Source: Acidimicrobiales bacterium
GTDB lineage: Bacteria > Actinomycetota > Acidimicrobiia > Acidimicrobiales > JADJXE01
Direction of reading: 5' to 3'
Length of the DNA: 64,000 bases
NCBI GenBank assembly: GCA_016716005.1
Contig: JADJXE010000001.1
Coordinates: 3,423,001-3,487,000 of the forward strand
Positions 9,010-17,829 of this stretch are shown in pieces. The position numbers and the translations under genes are program-made. How positions within the stretch are numbered: the stretch's first letter is position 1; each line of letters begins with the position of its first letter. Below the pieces are notes generated by a model. It searched no databases and was not told the origin of the DNA. It saw nothing but the letters and a program-made list of their open reading frames with translations.

Positions 9010-9896
9010 GGGGCGGTGACCTCCTCGAGCTGCTCCGGCGTGGCGATCGGGTACTGGGCGGGATCGAACGCCCCGTCGAGGGTCTGGAGCGGCGGCAGGT
9101 AGTCGGCCTCCGGCTTGCCGATCACCTGGCCGAGGACGACGGCGTGCTGGGACTCGACGGGCAGGATCGCCGCGAGCTTGGCGGCGACCAGCGGGTCGAG
9201 CGGGATGCCCAGCGCGAAGAGGTAGGTGGCGGCCGCGCCCTCTTCGATGCCGTACGCCACCTCCAGCACGTCGGGCTCGCCGGCGGCCGCCTCGATCTGC
9301 GGGACGACGGCCTGCACCAGGGTCTGGTTGGGCAGGGTCACCGCCTGCGGGCCCACGTACCCGTGCATCAGCTGGGCGTGCTGGCGGTGGTGGCCCTGGA
9401 ACATCGCCGCCACCTCGGCGACCTGATCGGACAGCAGGCCCGAGTCGAGGGCCAGCTGGTACGCGGCGACCGCCGCCAGCTCCACCGACTCCGCGAACAC
9501 CGCCAGCTGCACCACCTCCGGGGAGCGCAGGGACGACCCCGGGGCGAGCGTGGAGGGGGCCGAGATCGGCGTCGGCCCGGGGACCGTGGTGCCGCTCGTG
9601 TCGCCCCCGGCCGCCGTCGTGGTGGTGGCGTCGCCCTCGGTGGTGGTGGTGGTGGAGCCCTCCTGGGCCCAGGCCGTGCCCATCAGCCCGGTGAGGGGCA
9701 CGGTGACGGCGCCGATCGTGACCGCCGCACCGCCCAGGGCCGCCGTGCGCAGCAGGCTCCGCCGCGAGGCGAGGGTGCGCGCCCCCTCGCCTGTGTAGAG
9801 CTCGCCCAGACGGTCGGGGAGCGTCGGCAGCTCGTCGCGGTGCTGCTCGTCGACCTCGCGGGCGAGCCGGCGCAGCTCTGAGGGACTGATCTCCAC
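9006..9896 (-). CDS. Tat-exported ferritin-like protein
   Basis: 296 aa. It has the same plan as its downstream partner: a 44-residue N-terminal extension, a Tat motif (SRRSLLR), a hydrophobic stretch and an AWA-type signal peptidase I site, a Thr-rich linker, then a ferritin-like helical domain (ESVELAAVAAYQ, FQGHHRQHAQLMHGY, YGIEEGAAATYL, LPVESQHAVVL). The start GTG at 9896 has a near-ideal AGGAGGT 6 nt upstream. First gene of a two-gene operon; both products would act outside the membrane, perhaps in iron or peroxide handling, which is inference. Confidence 0.8.
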   Translation of the reverse strand: MEISPSELRRLAREVDEQHRDELPTLPDRLGELYTGEGARTLASRRSLLRTAALGGAAVTIGAVTVPLTGLMGTAWAQEGSTTTTTEGDATTTTAAGGDTSGTTVPGPTPISAPSTLAPGSSLRSPEVVQLAVFAESVELAAVAAYQLALDSGLLSDQVAEVAAMFQGHHRQHAQLMHGYVGPQAVTLPNQTLVQAVVPQIEAAAGEPDVLEVAYGIEEGAAATYLFALGIPLDPLVAAKLAAILPVESQHAVVLGQVIGKPEADYLPPLQTLDGAFDPAQYPIATPEQLEEVTAP

Positions 9897-10000
9897 GCAG
9901 CTACCTCCTGGGGCGGGCGTCGCGGGCAGCGGTGGCCGCGGCGATGGACATTCTGGCCCCGCGAGGGTTCGGGGGGACAAACGGCGGAGCCATGGGCACC

Positions 10001-11443
10001 CTAGAAGTCGAGGGCCGACAGCTCGGGGACCCACCGGGCCGCCCTCCGGCAGGCCTCGGCCCACCGCTCGCGGTCGAGGACCCGGGCGGGCTCGACGACG
10101 GTGCGGGGTCGCCAGGTCGCCGCGACGTCGTCGAGGTCGGCCCACGTGCCCACGGCCAGGCCGGCGAGGAACGCGGCGCCGAGGGTGGTGGCCTCGGTGA
10201 CCGGAGCCACCTCGACCGGCCGCTGGGTGGCGTCGGCCACCGCCTGCAGGAAGGTGGGGTTGGCGCTCATCCCACCGTCGACCCGGAGCGACGGGATCCT
10301 CATCGCCGAGTCGGCCTCGGCCGCGTCGACCAGGTCGGCGCCCCGTTGGGCGATGCCCTCCAGCACGGCCCGCACCACGTGTGACCGCTCCGAGCCCCGG
10401 GTGAGGCCGAGCAGGGTGCCCCGAGCCCCGTAGTCCCAGAACGGCGTGCCCAGGCCGAGGAGGGCGGGCACGTACACGACGCCGTGGGCATCCGGGCACG
10501 CTGCGGCCACGGCGTGCGACTCGGCCGCGTCGGCGATCACCCCCAGGTCGTCGCGGAGCCACTCCACGTTGGTGCCGGCCGAGAGCATGATCGCCTCGAC
10601 CCCCCAGACGGGCTGGCCGTCGCGGCGCCAGGCGACGATCGGGAACGTCCCCCCCGGTCCCCGCTGCTCGAAGGCGGGCCGGTCGGGCCCCACGACGAGG
10701 TCGAGCATCCCGCCGGTGCCGAAGGTGATCTTGGCCAGGCCCGGGTGCACGCAGCCCTGGCCCACGAGCGACGCCTGCTGGTCGCCGGCCAGTCCGGCGA
10801 TGGGCGGGGCGCCGGGCAGGGCCGTGGCCTCGCCCACGATGCCGGTCGAGTCGACGATGGTGGGCAGCACCGTCTCGGGGATCCGGAGTGCCTCGAGCAC
10901 GTGCGGGTTCCAGGCCGAGCCGTCGCCGTACAGGAGCCCGGTGACCGCGGCGTTCGTGAGGTCGGTGACGTGCAGCGATCCGCCCGACAGGTGCCAGGCG
11001 ATCCACGTGTCGACGGTGCCGAAGCACAGGTCGCGGGCCCGCTCGGGGTCGGCCAGGTCGAGCAGGAAGGCCAGCTTGGTGGCGGACACGTTGGGCGCCA
11101 GGTGGATGCCCTGGCCCTGCAGCATCAGGCACATGCCCACCGTGCGGAGGTCCTGCCAGCCGACGCCGGGCCCGACGGGCTCGCCGGTGCCGCGGTGCCA
11201 GACGACCGCGGATGCCCGCTGGTTGGCGATGCCCACCGCGTCGACCGGCCCGGCCTCGGCCAGGACCGCCTCGGCACAGTCGAGGGCTGCGCCGGCCTGC
11301 TCGACCGCGTCGAACTCGACGAAGCCCGGCGCCGGCGACGACGGCAGCACCGGCAGGTAGCGCTCGGCGGCCACGGTGGCGTCCGGGTGGACCACGGCGG
11401 CCCGGACGCCGCTGGTGCCGACATCGACGACGAGGATGCTCAC
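10001..11443 (-). CDS. FGGY-family carbohydrate kinase, glycerol-kinase-like but with altered pocket
   Basis: 480-aa FGGY sugar/polyol kinase: N-terminal ATPase loop (DVGTSGVRAA), GDQQASLVGQG in the middle, GTGGM, and a C-terminal GGMSANPTFLQA / TTLGAAFLAG nucleotide region. It aligns with glycerol kinase overall. However, the NQRET glycerol contact is NQRAS here (Glu replaced by Ala), and the tyrosine of the PYFSATKL segment is replaced (PNVSATKL); a second gene at 38324-39823 keeps both. The true substrate may therefore be another polyol. Last gene of an operon with glpD and an alkyl-DHAP-synthase-like gene; GTGA overlap with the gene before it. Confidence 0.8.
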   Translation of the reverse strand: MSILVVDVGTSGVRAAVVHPDATVAAERYLPVLPSSPAPGFVEFDAVEQAGAALDCAEAVLAEAGPVDAVGIANQRASAVVWHRGTGEPVGPGVGWQDLRTVGMCLMLQGQGIHLAPNVSATKLAFLLDLADPERARDLCFGTVDTWIAWHLSGGSLHVTDLTNAAVTGLLYGDGSAWNPHVLEALRIPETVLPTIVDSTGIVGEATALPGAPPIAGLAGDQQASLVGQGCVHPGLAKITFGTGGMLDLVVGPDRPAFEQRGPGGTFPIVAWRRDGQPVWGVEAIMLSAGTNVEWLRDDLGVIADAAESHAVAAACPDAHGVVYVPALLGLGTPFWDYGARGTLLGLTRGSERSHVVRAVLEGIAQRGADLVDAAEADSAMRIPSLRVDGGMSANPTFLQAVADATQRPVEVAPVTEATTLGAAFLAGLAVGTWADLDDVAATWRPRTVVEPARVLDRERWAEACRRAARWVPELSALDF

Positions 11444-11835
11444 GGTCGGACCTCCCGGTCCCTCGGGCCGACGCGGCCCCCGATCAGGCCGCCGACCGTG
11501 CCGGCGACCACCGACAGCACGGCGCTGGAGAACACCCTCGCCCAGCTGATCTCGTCGCCGGCCACGAGGCGCCGGATGACGCCGATGCCCTGGACGACCA
11601 CGAACACCGTGGCCGCGGCGAGGATCCCGTGTGTGAGGGGTGTCCCCCGGTGCTGGAGCCCCGCGGCGACGGCCGCGCCGGCGGCCAGGCCGAGCAGGAT
11701 CACCAGGGGGGCCACGAACGACCCGCGCTCGCCGCTGTCGTCCACCGCCTGGCCGATCAGCGCGGCCGGCACCGCGATCACCGCCGCCAGGGCGGCCCCG
11801 GACGCCACGGCCCGGACGTCGACGGCGCGGCTCAC
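11440..11835 (-). CDS. Small membrane protein of the glpD operon
   Basis: 131 aa, unrecognised. It shows about four hydrophobic segments (near residues 8-25, 40-60, 68-85 and 105-122) with glycine-rich faces and a basic C-terminus. It starts at GTG overlapping the previous gene's stop (GTGA) and ends with the same kind of overlap into the FGGY kinase, so it is co-translated within the operon. It could be a small transport or scaffold component, but nothing in the sequence decides this. Confidence 0.65.
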   Translation of the reverse strand: MSRAVDVRAVASGAALAAVIAVPAALIGQAVDDSGERGSFVAPLVILLGLAAGAAVAAGLQHRGTPLTHGILAAATVFVVVQGIGVIRRLVAGDEISWARVFSSAVLSVVAGTVGGLIGGRVGPRDREVRP

Positions 11836-13346
11836 GGCCAGCCGACCGGCCCCCACGGGTCGGGGAGGCCGAGCTTGCCGGGGTTGAGGATCCCGGTCGG
11901 ATCGAGGGCCTGCTTGACCCCGGCCAGCACGTCGAGCGCCGGACCGAGGGCGTCGACCATGAAGCGGGCGCGGTTGAGGCCCACGCCGTGATGGTGGCTG
12001 AGGTTGCCGCCGGCGGCCAGCACGGCCTGCGTGCCCGCATCCCACGCCGCCCGGTAGAACGCGTCCTTCTCGTCGGCGGGCGGCTTGCCGGCCAGCGTGA
12101 AGTACAGGCAGGCGCCGTCGGTGTAGCTGTGCGACTGGTGGGCCGAGGCCACCATGCAGTGCGGCACCGTCCGCAGGGCGGCGACGGTGTCGTGGTACAC
12201 CCCGGTGATCACGCCCCACGGGGCCGTGACCTCCATCGTGTCGACGACGTAGCCCCTGCTGTAGAGCGCCTCCAGGGCGGACACGTCGTTGCGGTGCTCG
12301 AGCCAGCGACCCACCAGCCCCTCGTCGAGGGGCTCGGCGCCGGTGGCGCGGCACTCGTCAGCCACCACGTCGAGCGACGCGTCGACCAGCCGGCCGTCGC
12401 CCTCGTCGAGCACCAGCAGCACGCTGCGGTCGCCGGTCTGGTATGAGCGGTCCGCCTCGACCGCGTCGTACAGGCGGAGCACCGCCGGCGTCGCGCCCCT
12501 CCGGAGGATCCGCCGGCAGACCTCCAACCCGGCGTCGAACGAGCCGAAGCCCCATGCGGAGCGGCCCTCGGCCGTCGGCGCCGGGTGCAGCCGGAGGCGG
12601 GCCGCGGTGATCACGCCGAGGGTGCCCTCCGAGCCCACGAACAGCTGCGTGAGGTCGGGACCCGTGGCCGCCCGGGGCGCGCCGCCGGTGCGGATTCGCC
12701 GCCCGTCGGCGAGCACCACGTCGAGCCCGACGACCATGTCCTCGATCTTCCCGTAGCGGGTCGAGAGCTGGCCGGCGCCCCGGCAGGCGAGCCACCCGCC
12801 CACGGTCGAGAGGGCCATCGACTGCGGCCAGTGCCCGCAGGTGAGGCCGTGCTCGCGCCCCAGCTCGTCCTCGAAGTGGTCGCCGAACGTCCCGGCCCGG
12901 ACCTCGGCCACGAGGGAGAGGTCGTCGACCTCCACGATCCCGCGCAGGCCGGTGAGGTCGAGCACGACGCCGCCGTGCACGGGGACGCTGGCGCCGCACA
13001 CGCCGCTCCGGCCGGCGGCCGCGGTGACCGGGATGCGGGCCTCGTTGCAGATCTGCAGCACCGCCGCGACCTCGTCGGCGTCGCCCGGCCGGGCGACCAC
13101 GGCGGCTCTCGCCGCGACGTCGCCGTCGAGCGCCCAGGCGATGGCGATCGGCCACCAGTCCCGGCTGGCCTCCACCAGGGCCGGATCGTCCAGGGCGACC
13201 CGGCCGCAGGCGGCACGGAGGTGCTCGACCACCCGGTCCGGCACCTCCACCCGCTGCGCCCGGAGCCGGGTGCCGACCTGGGCGGCCGGGCGGTCGAGCG
13301 CGATCGGCGGCACCGGGCGGCCGGGGCCGAGCTCGTCGCCGGCCAC
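11832..13346 (-). CDS. FAD-binding oxidase, alkyldihydroxyacetonephosphate synthase-like
   Basis: 504-aa VAO-type flavoprotein. The PP-loop region (AAGRSGVCGASVPVHGG), the SVGG-like STVGGWLACRGAGQLS segment and GSEGTLGVIT mark the FAD domain. The C-terminal SHHHGVGLNRARFM matches the His-rich signature of alkyl-DHAP synthases, and the tail DPTGILNPGKLG is typical. That family exchanges the acyl chain of acyl-DHAP for a fatty alcohol in ether-lipid synthesis; bacterial members often have unproven substrates. The start is taken as GTG one base after the glpD stop; it lies next to GlpD, which makes DHAP. Confidence 0.8.
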   Translation of the reverse strand: MAGDELGPGRPVPPIALDRPAAQVGTRLRAQRVEVPDRVVEHLRAACGRVALDDPALVEASRDWWPIAIAWALDGDVAARAAVVARPGDADEVAAVLQICNEARIPVTAAAGRSGVCGASVPVHGGVVLDLTGLRGIVEVDDLSLVAEVRAGTFGDHFEDELGREHGLTCGHWPQSMALSTVGGWLACRGAGQLSTRYGKIEDMVVGLDVVLADGRRIRTGGAPRAATGPDLTQLFVGSEGTLGVITAARLRLHPAPTAEGRSAWGFGSFDAGLEVCRRILRRGATPAVLRLYDAVEADRSYQTGDRSVLLVLDEGDGRLVDASLDVVADECRATGAEPLDEGLVGRWLEHRNDVSALEALYSRGYVVDTMEVTAPWGVITGVYHDTVAALRTVPHCMVASAHQSHSYTDGACLYFTLAGKPPADEKDAFYRAAWDAGTQAVLAAGGNLSHHHGVGLNRARFMVDALGPALDVLAGVKQALDPTGILNPGKLGLPDPWGPVGWP

Positions 13347-13347
13347 G

Positions 13348-15018
13348 TCAGGCGCCGATCGCGGCGTCGAGGGCGGACTCGGGGAGCCCGCCGGCGCGGC
13401 GCTCGGCCCCGACGGACGCCCGGTACGCGGCCACCTCGCGCGCCACGTCGGCATCGCTCCACCCGAGGTCGGGGGCGATCAGCCGAGCCACGTCGTCGGC
13501 CACGGCCGCCGAGGCGTCGCGGGCGAGGAGCCGGGCCCGGGTGCGACGGGAGAGCACGTCGTCGAGCGAGCCGCTCATCTCGTAGCGGGCGGCGTAGACC
13601 GCCTCGGCTCGCACGTACGGGAGCCCCGGCACCAGCGCCGCGCCGAGGGCGGGGTCGGCCTGCAGCATGGCCGCGATGACGCGGGCCTCCGACCCGTACC
13701 GCGAAGCCAGGTGCCGGGCCAGGTCGGGCGGCAGCCCGAGGCGCGACGGGCCCTCGGCCTCGATCGTCTCCCAGCCCTCGGCCCCCCGCAGGCGCACCTT
13801 CCTGGTGCGGCTGCGACCGCCCCGGCCGAGGCCGTCGACGATCAGGTCGACGGTGTCGGCGGCCATCCGCCGATACGTGGTGAGCTTGCCGCCGGTGACC
13901 GTGATCAGCCCGCCCGCCGAGCGGCTCACCGCGTGCCGGCGGGAGAGGTCGGCCGTCTTGGCCGTGGCGGCGCTCTTGACCAGGGGGCGCAGCCCGGCCC
14001 AGGTGCCCACCACGTCGGCTTCGGAGATCGGTTCGGTGAGCGAGTGGTTCATGGCCCGCAGCAGGTAGGCGACGTCGTCAGGGGTGCACTGCGGATCGTC
14101 GAGCGAGCCGTCGTAGTCGGTGTCGGTGGTGCCGATGTAGGTGAGGTCGCCCCACGGCACCACGAAGATCGAGCGCTTGTCGCTCGGCACCGGCACGACC
14201 ACCGCGATGTCGTTGCGGATGCGCTGCCACGGCACGGTGATGTGGATCCCCTTGGCCGGCCGGATCGTGTCGGGATCGCGGCCCTCGTCGAGGGTGCGGA
14301 CCCGGTCGGCCCACACGCCGGCCGCGTTCACCACCGAGCGGGTGCGGATCCGGATGCGCTCGCCGCCGGCGTCCACGTCGGCTGCGACGATCGCGCCCGA
14401 GGCGTCCTTGTGCAGCCCGACCAGGCCGGCCCGGTTGACGACCACGGCGCCGTGGTCGATGGCCGCCGTCCGGGCCACCGCCAGGGTGAGGCGGGCGTCG
14501 TCGGCCTGGGCGTCGTAGTAGAGGTAGCCCGCGGCCAGGCGGTCGCGGGGGAGGGTGGGCATGTGCGCCTCGGCCTGGTCGGCCGAGATGCGCTTGTGGA
14601 GCTTGCCGATGCGCAGCCCGCCGGTGAGGTCGTACATCCACATGGCCGAACCCAGCGCCCGGGCCAGCTTGGCGTTCATGAGCCCGTCGCGGGTGAGGAC
14701 GGGGATGAGGAACGGCAGGACCCGCACGAGGTGCGGCGCGGTGTGGCGCAGCACCTGCCGCTCGGCAAGGGCCTCGTAGACGAGCCGGAACTCGCGCTGC
14801 TGCAGGTAGCGGAGCCCCCCGTGGACGAGCTTCGACGACTTCGACGAGGTGCCCGAGGCGAAGTCGTCCCGCTCCACCAGGGCGGTGCGCAGGCCCCGGC
14901 TGGCGGCGTCGAGGGCCACGCCGACGCCGGTGATGCCACCGCCGACGACGCAGACGTCGAAGGTCTCCTCGGCCAGGCGCCGCAGCGCGTCGGCCCGGTC
15001 GAACCCGTGAGCGGACAT
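13348..15018 (-). CDS. glpD: Glycerol-3-phosphate dehydrogenase (FAD-dependent)
   Basis: 556-aa flavoprotein that oxidises glycerol-3-phosphate to DHAP and passes electrons to the quinone pool at the membrane. The N-terminal dinucleotide fold VVGGGITGVGVALDAASRG (about residues 24-42) is followed by the family block SGTSSKSSKLVHGGLRYLQ. GTTDTDYDG and TVTGGKLTTYRRMA are also present, with a C-terminal helical domain. It starts 10 bp after the DUF885 stop and is followed one base later by the alkyl-DHAP-synthase-like gene, so it sits mid-operon. Confidence 0.93.
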   Translation of the reverse strand: MSAHGFDRADALRRLAEETFDVCVVGGGITGVGVALDAASRGLRTALVERDDFASGTSSKSSKLVHGGLRYLQQREFRLVYEALAERQVLRHTAPHLVRVLPFLIPVLTRDGLMNAKLARALGSAMWMYDLTGGLRIGKLHKRISADQAEAHMPTLPRDRLAAGYLYYDAQADDARLTLAVARTAAIDHGAVVVNRAGLVGLHKDASGAIVAADVDAGGERIRIRTRSVVNAAGVWADRVRTLDEGRDPDTIRPAKGIHITVPWQRIRNDIAVVVPVPSDKRSIFVVPWGDLTYIGTTDTDYDGSLDDPQCTPDDVAYLLRAMNHSLTEPISEADVVGTWAGLRPLVKSAATAKTADLSRRHAVSRSAGGLITVTGGKLTTYRRMAADTVDLIVDGLGRGGRSRTRKVRLRGAEGWETIEAEGPSRLGLPPDLARHLASRYGSEARVIAAMLQADPALGAALVPGLPYVRAEAVYAARYEMSGSLDDVLSRRTRARLLARDASAAVADDVARLIAPDLGWSDADVAREVAAYRASVGAERRAGGLPESALDAAIGA

Positions 15019-15028
15019 GCCGCCGATC

Positions 15029-16741
15029 CTACGGGGCGGGCTCCGGGGGCACCGCACCGAGGCGCCCGAGCTCGGCGCGCAGGAGGTCGAGGCCGAGGTT
15101 GCCGAGGCCGAGCGCGCCGGCGTGGAAGGCCCGGAGGTCGAACGCCGGCCCGAGACGGGCGGCCACGTCGTGGCGGCACTCGAGCCAGGCCCGCTCGCCC
15201 ACCTTGTAGCTGATCGCCTGCGCCGGCCAGCCGAGGTAGCGGTCGATCTCGCTGGCGGCGAAGGCGTCACCGAAGGGGCTCCGAGGCCGGAGGAACGCCA
15301 AGGCGAGCGCCGGCGTCCAGCGCTCGCCCGGGTGGAACGGCTGGCCGGCCGGCAGGCGCATCCCCAGGTGCACCCCGATGTCGATCACCACGCGGGCGGC
15401 GCGGAACTGCTGGGAGGTGAGGAACCCGAACCGGGTCCCCGGGTCGGCGAGGAAGCCGAGCTCGTCCATGAGGCGCTCGGCGTACAGCGCCCACCCCTCC
15501 CCGTGCCCGCTCACGAAGGTGAGCCTCTGGAAGCGGCTGAGGCGGTCGCCGAGCACGCGCACCTGGCCGATCTGGAGGTGGTGGCCGGGCACGCCCTCGT
15601 GGAAGGCGGTGGTGACCTCCGGCCAGAGCGGGAAGCGGGTCTTGCCGAGGGTCGGGTACCAGGTGCGCCCGGGCCTGGTGAGGTCTTCCGAGGGGGGTGT
15701 GTAGTACATGGCGGCCGCGCCGCCCGGTGGGGCGATCATGGCCTCCACCCGCCGGATCGGGCCCGGGATGTCGAAGTGGGTGCCGTCGAGCTCGTCGACG
15801 GTGCGATCCATCAGATCCTGGAGCCAGCGGCGGAAGGCGTCGACCCCCTCGACGGCCTGCGCGGGGTCGGTGTCGAGGTGGGCCCTGGCCTCGGCGGTGC
15901 TGCCACCGGGCACGATCCGGTCGGCCAGGTCGGCCAGCTCGGCCTCGATGCGGGCCAGCTCGGCCCAGCCCCACTCGTACGTCTCCTGCAGGTCGGGGGA
16001 GGCGCCGAGCGAGAACCGGGCGAAGCGGTCGTAGCGCTCGGGACCGACGGCGTCGTCGTCGGGAGCGCGGGGCGCGTAGTCGTCGAACAGGAATCGGGCG
16101 GTGACCTCGACCGCCTCGGTCGCGGCTGCGGCCGCCTCGGCCAGCCGCGGGCCGAGCGCGGGGTCGTCGATCCCCGTGCCGGCGAAGGTGTCGGCGAGGG
16201 CGACGAAGTAGGCGGGCGCGCCTCGCAGCCCGGCCCAGGTGGCGGCCTGCTCGGCGCAGGCGGTCGCTTGCCGGCGGGCCGCGTGCAGGCCCCGGCGGAG
16301 CGCCTCGTCGAGGGTGTGGCGGAAGCCGGTGAGGGCGTGGGGGACGCGCTCCATGCGATCGGCGATCGCCACCCAGTCGTCGGCCGAGGAGCGGGCCATG
16401 AGGTCGAACGCCTGGCGGACCGACTGGAGGGGCGAGCCGATCACCCGGAGGGGCCGGTACGGCTCGCCGGCGTCGTCCAGCGCGAGCTGGGCGTCGAGGC
16501 GCTCGGCCAGGACGCCCGCGGCCAGCCGGTCGGCGTCGCTCTCGATCGGCAGGCGCCGTAGCTGGTGGAGGGTCTGGCGAGTGAGCTCCTCGCGGGCCTC
16601 GATCCCGCGGGGCGAGAGGTCGGTCACCTCGGTGTCGTGGCCGGCCACCCCCCGGGCGGTGGCGGCGAGCGGGTCGAGGGCGGCCCACGCCTCCACGTAG
16701 CGGTCGGCGAGGGCGAACACCTGGCTCCGGGCCTCGGGCAT
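15029..16741 (-). CDS. DUF885 family (putative zinc peptidase)
   Basis: 570-aa DUF885 protein. The signature HEGVPGHHLQ (near residues 390-399), with a downstream HGEGWALYAERLM carrying the third ligand candidate, resembles an M32-like gluzincin metallopeptidase. No signal peptide is seen, so it is probably cytoplasmic. It is the first gene of the glpD operon and divergent from the PerR-like regulator. Why a peptidase-like gene precedes glycerol-phosphate genes is unclear. Confidence 0.85.
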   Translation of the reverse strand: MPEARSQVFALADRYVEAWAALDPLAATARGVAGHDTEVTDLSPRGIEAREELTRQTLHQLRRLPIESDADRLAAGVLAERLDAQLALDDAGEPYRPLRVIGSPLQSVRQAFDLMARSSADDWVAIADRMERVPHALTGFRHTLDEALRRGLHAARRQATACAEQAATWAGLRGAPAYFVALADTFAGTGIDDPALGPRLAEAAAAATEAVEVTARFLFDDYAPRAPDDDAVGPERYDRFARFSLGASPDLQETYEWGWAELARIEAELADLADRIVPGGSTAEARAHLDTDPAQAVEGVDAFRRWLQDLMDRTVDELDGTHFDIPGPIRRVEAMIAPPGGAAAMYYTPPSEDLTRPGRTWYPTLGKTRFPLWPEVTTAFHEGVPGHHLQIGQVRVLGDRLSRFQRLTFVSGHGEGWALYAERLMDELGFLADPGTRFGFLTSQQFRAARVVIDIGVHLGMRLPAGQPFHPGERWTPALALAFLRPRSPFGDAFAASEIDRYLGWPAQAISYKVGERAWLECRHDVAARLGPAFDLRAFHAGALGLGNLGLDLLRAELGRLGAVPPEPAP

Positions 16742-16747
16742 GGCCGG

Positions 16748-16753
16748 ATGGTA
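16748..16753 (-). promoter_or_regulatory. -10 box (TACCAT) of the DUF885-glpD operon
   Basis: TACCAT ends 6 nt before the ATG at 16741, predicting a leaderless transcript for the five-gene operon. The -35 is weak. Confidence 0.5.
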
Positions 16754-16784
16754 CGACCCCGAGCTCGTCCGCGAAGGTTTCTCG

Positions 16785-16805
16785 TCAGCAATAGTTGTTG
16801 ACTGA
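16785..16805. promoter_or_regulatory. AT-rich imperfect palindrome over the perR-like promoter
   Basis: The 21-bp element runs from TCAG (16785) to CTGA (16805) with a CAATAGTTG palindrome inside. It is strikingly AT-rich for this genome and overlaps the -35 of the regulator gene. Fur/PerR boxes are AT-rich palindromes of this size, so autoregulation is plausible. Confidence 0.45.
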
Positions 16806-16824
16806 TGGCGGGGCGCGGTACGAT
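16795..16824 (+). promoter_or_regulatory. Promoter of the perR-rubrerythrin operon
   Basis: TTGTTG (16795-16800) and TACGAT (16819-16824) are 18 nt apart; the -10 ends 6 nt before the GTG start, predicting a leaderless mRNA. An alternative TTGACT at 16798 gives 15-nt spacing. Confidence 0.6.
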
Positions 16825-16830
16825 CGTTCC

Positions 16831-17317
16831 GTGCGGACGCCCACGGAGCTCACCCAGGCCTTCCGCGACCGGGGCCTGAAGGTCACCCCGCAGCGCCAGT
16901 GCATCTTCCGCATCCTCCACGGGGCGGTCGAGCACCCCAGCGCCGACCGCGTCTACGAGCGGGCCGTGGCCGAGTTGCCCACGATCTCGCTGCGGACCGT
17001 CTACCAGACCCTCAACGACCTGGCCGAGATGGGCGAGATCCAGGCGCTCGAGCTCGGCACGGGCTCGGCCCGGTTCGATCCCACCGTCGGCCCGCACCAC
17101 CACCTGGTGTGCGACGCCTGCGGCCGGGTCCACGACCTGCACGTCGAGTTCCCCGGGGTGCAGGTGCCCTCGGGCCTCGAGCACGGGTTCAGGGTCACCG
17201 CCACCGAGATCGTCTTCCGGGGCCTGTGTGCCGAGTGCCGGGCCGACGACCCGGACCCGCCCGCACCGCCGGCTTCCCCCACCACCCACCGATCCACACT
17301 CACCGAGGAGCACATCC

Positions 17318-17325
<8 letters not shown>
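16831..17325 (+). CDS. Fur-family regulator, PerR-like
   Basis: 164-aa metalloregulator. The DNA-binding half (residues 1-85) holds LKVTPQRQCIFRIL and TISLRTVYQTLNDLAEMGEI; the dimerisation half has the PHHHLVCDACGRVHDL metal segment with CxxC and a second CAEC pair (structural zinc). The GSARFDPTVGPHHH stretch matches the region where PerR binds regulatory iron. It leads an operon with rubrerythrin, a usual PerR target, so a peroxide sensor is more likely than an iron-uptake Fur, but this is inferred. GTG 16831 is chosen from the -10 spacing. Its end overlaps the rubrerythrin start by 8 nt. Confidence 0.88.
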
Positions 17326-17737
<412 letters not shown>

Positions 17738-17749
17738 CCCCCTGACGTG

Positions 17750-17782
17750 ACCGGCCCCGGGGCGTCGCGCCCCGGGGCCGGT
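17750..17782. terminator. Strong GC hairpin after rubrerythrin
   Basis: A perfect 15-bp stem (ACCGGCCCCGGGGCG and its complement) closes a 3-nt TCG loop 12 nt past the stop. There is no U-tract. It may end or attenuate transcription before the Fe-S gene. Confidence 0.7.
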
Positions 17783-17829
17783 GCGCGCCGCCCAGCGACC
17801 CGCCGCCCGACCCTTCCGGAGGTCCGCCC

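Noticed and set aside
9896..11132. A longer version of the ferritin-like protein extending to 11132
   Set aside because: The extra N-terminal part is antisense-like low-complexity overlapping the kinase gene in another frame, and GTG 9896 has an excellent Shine-Dalgarno.
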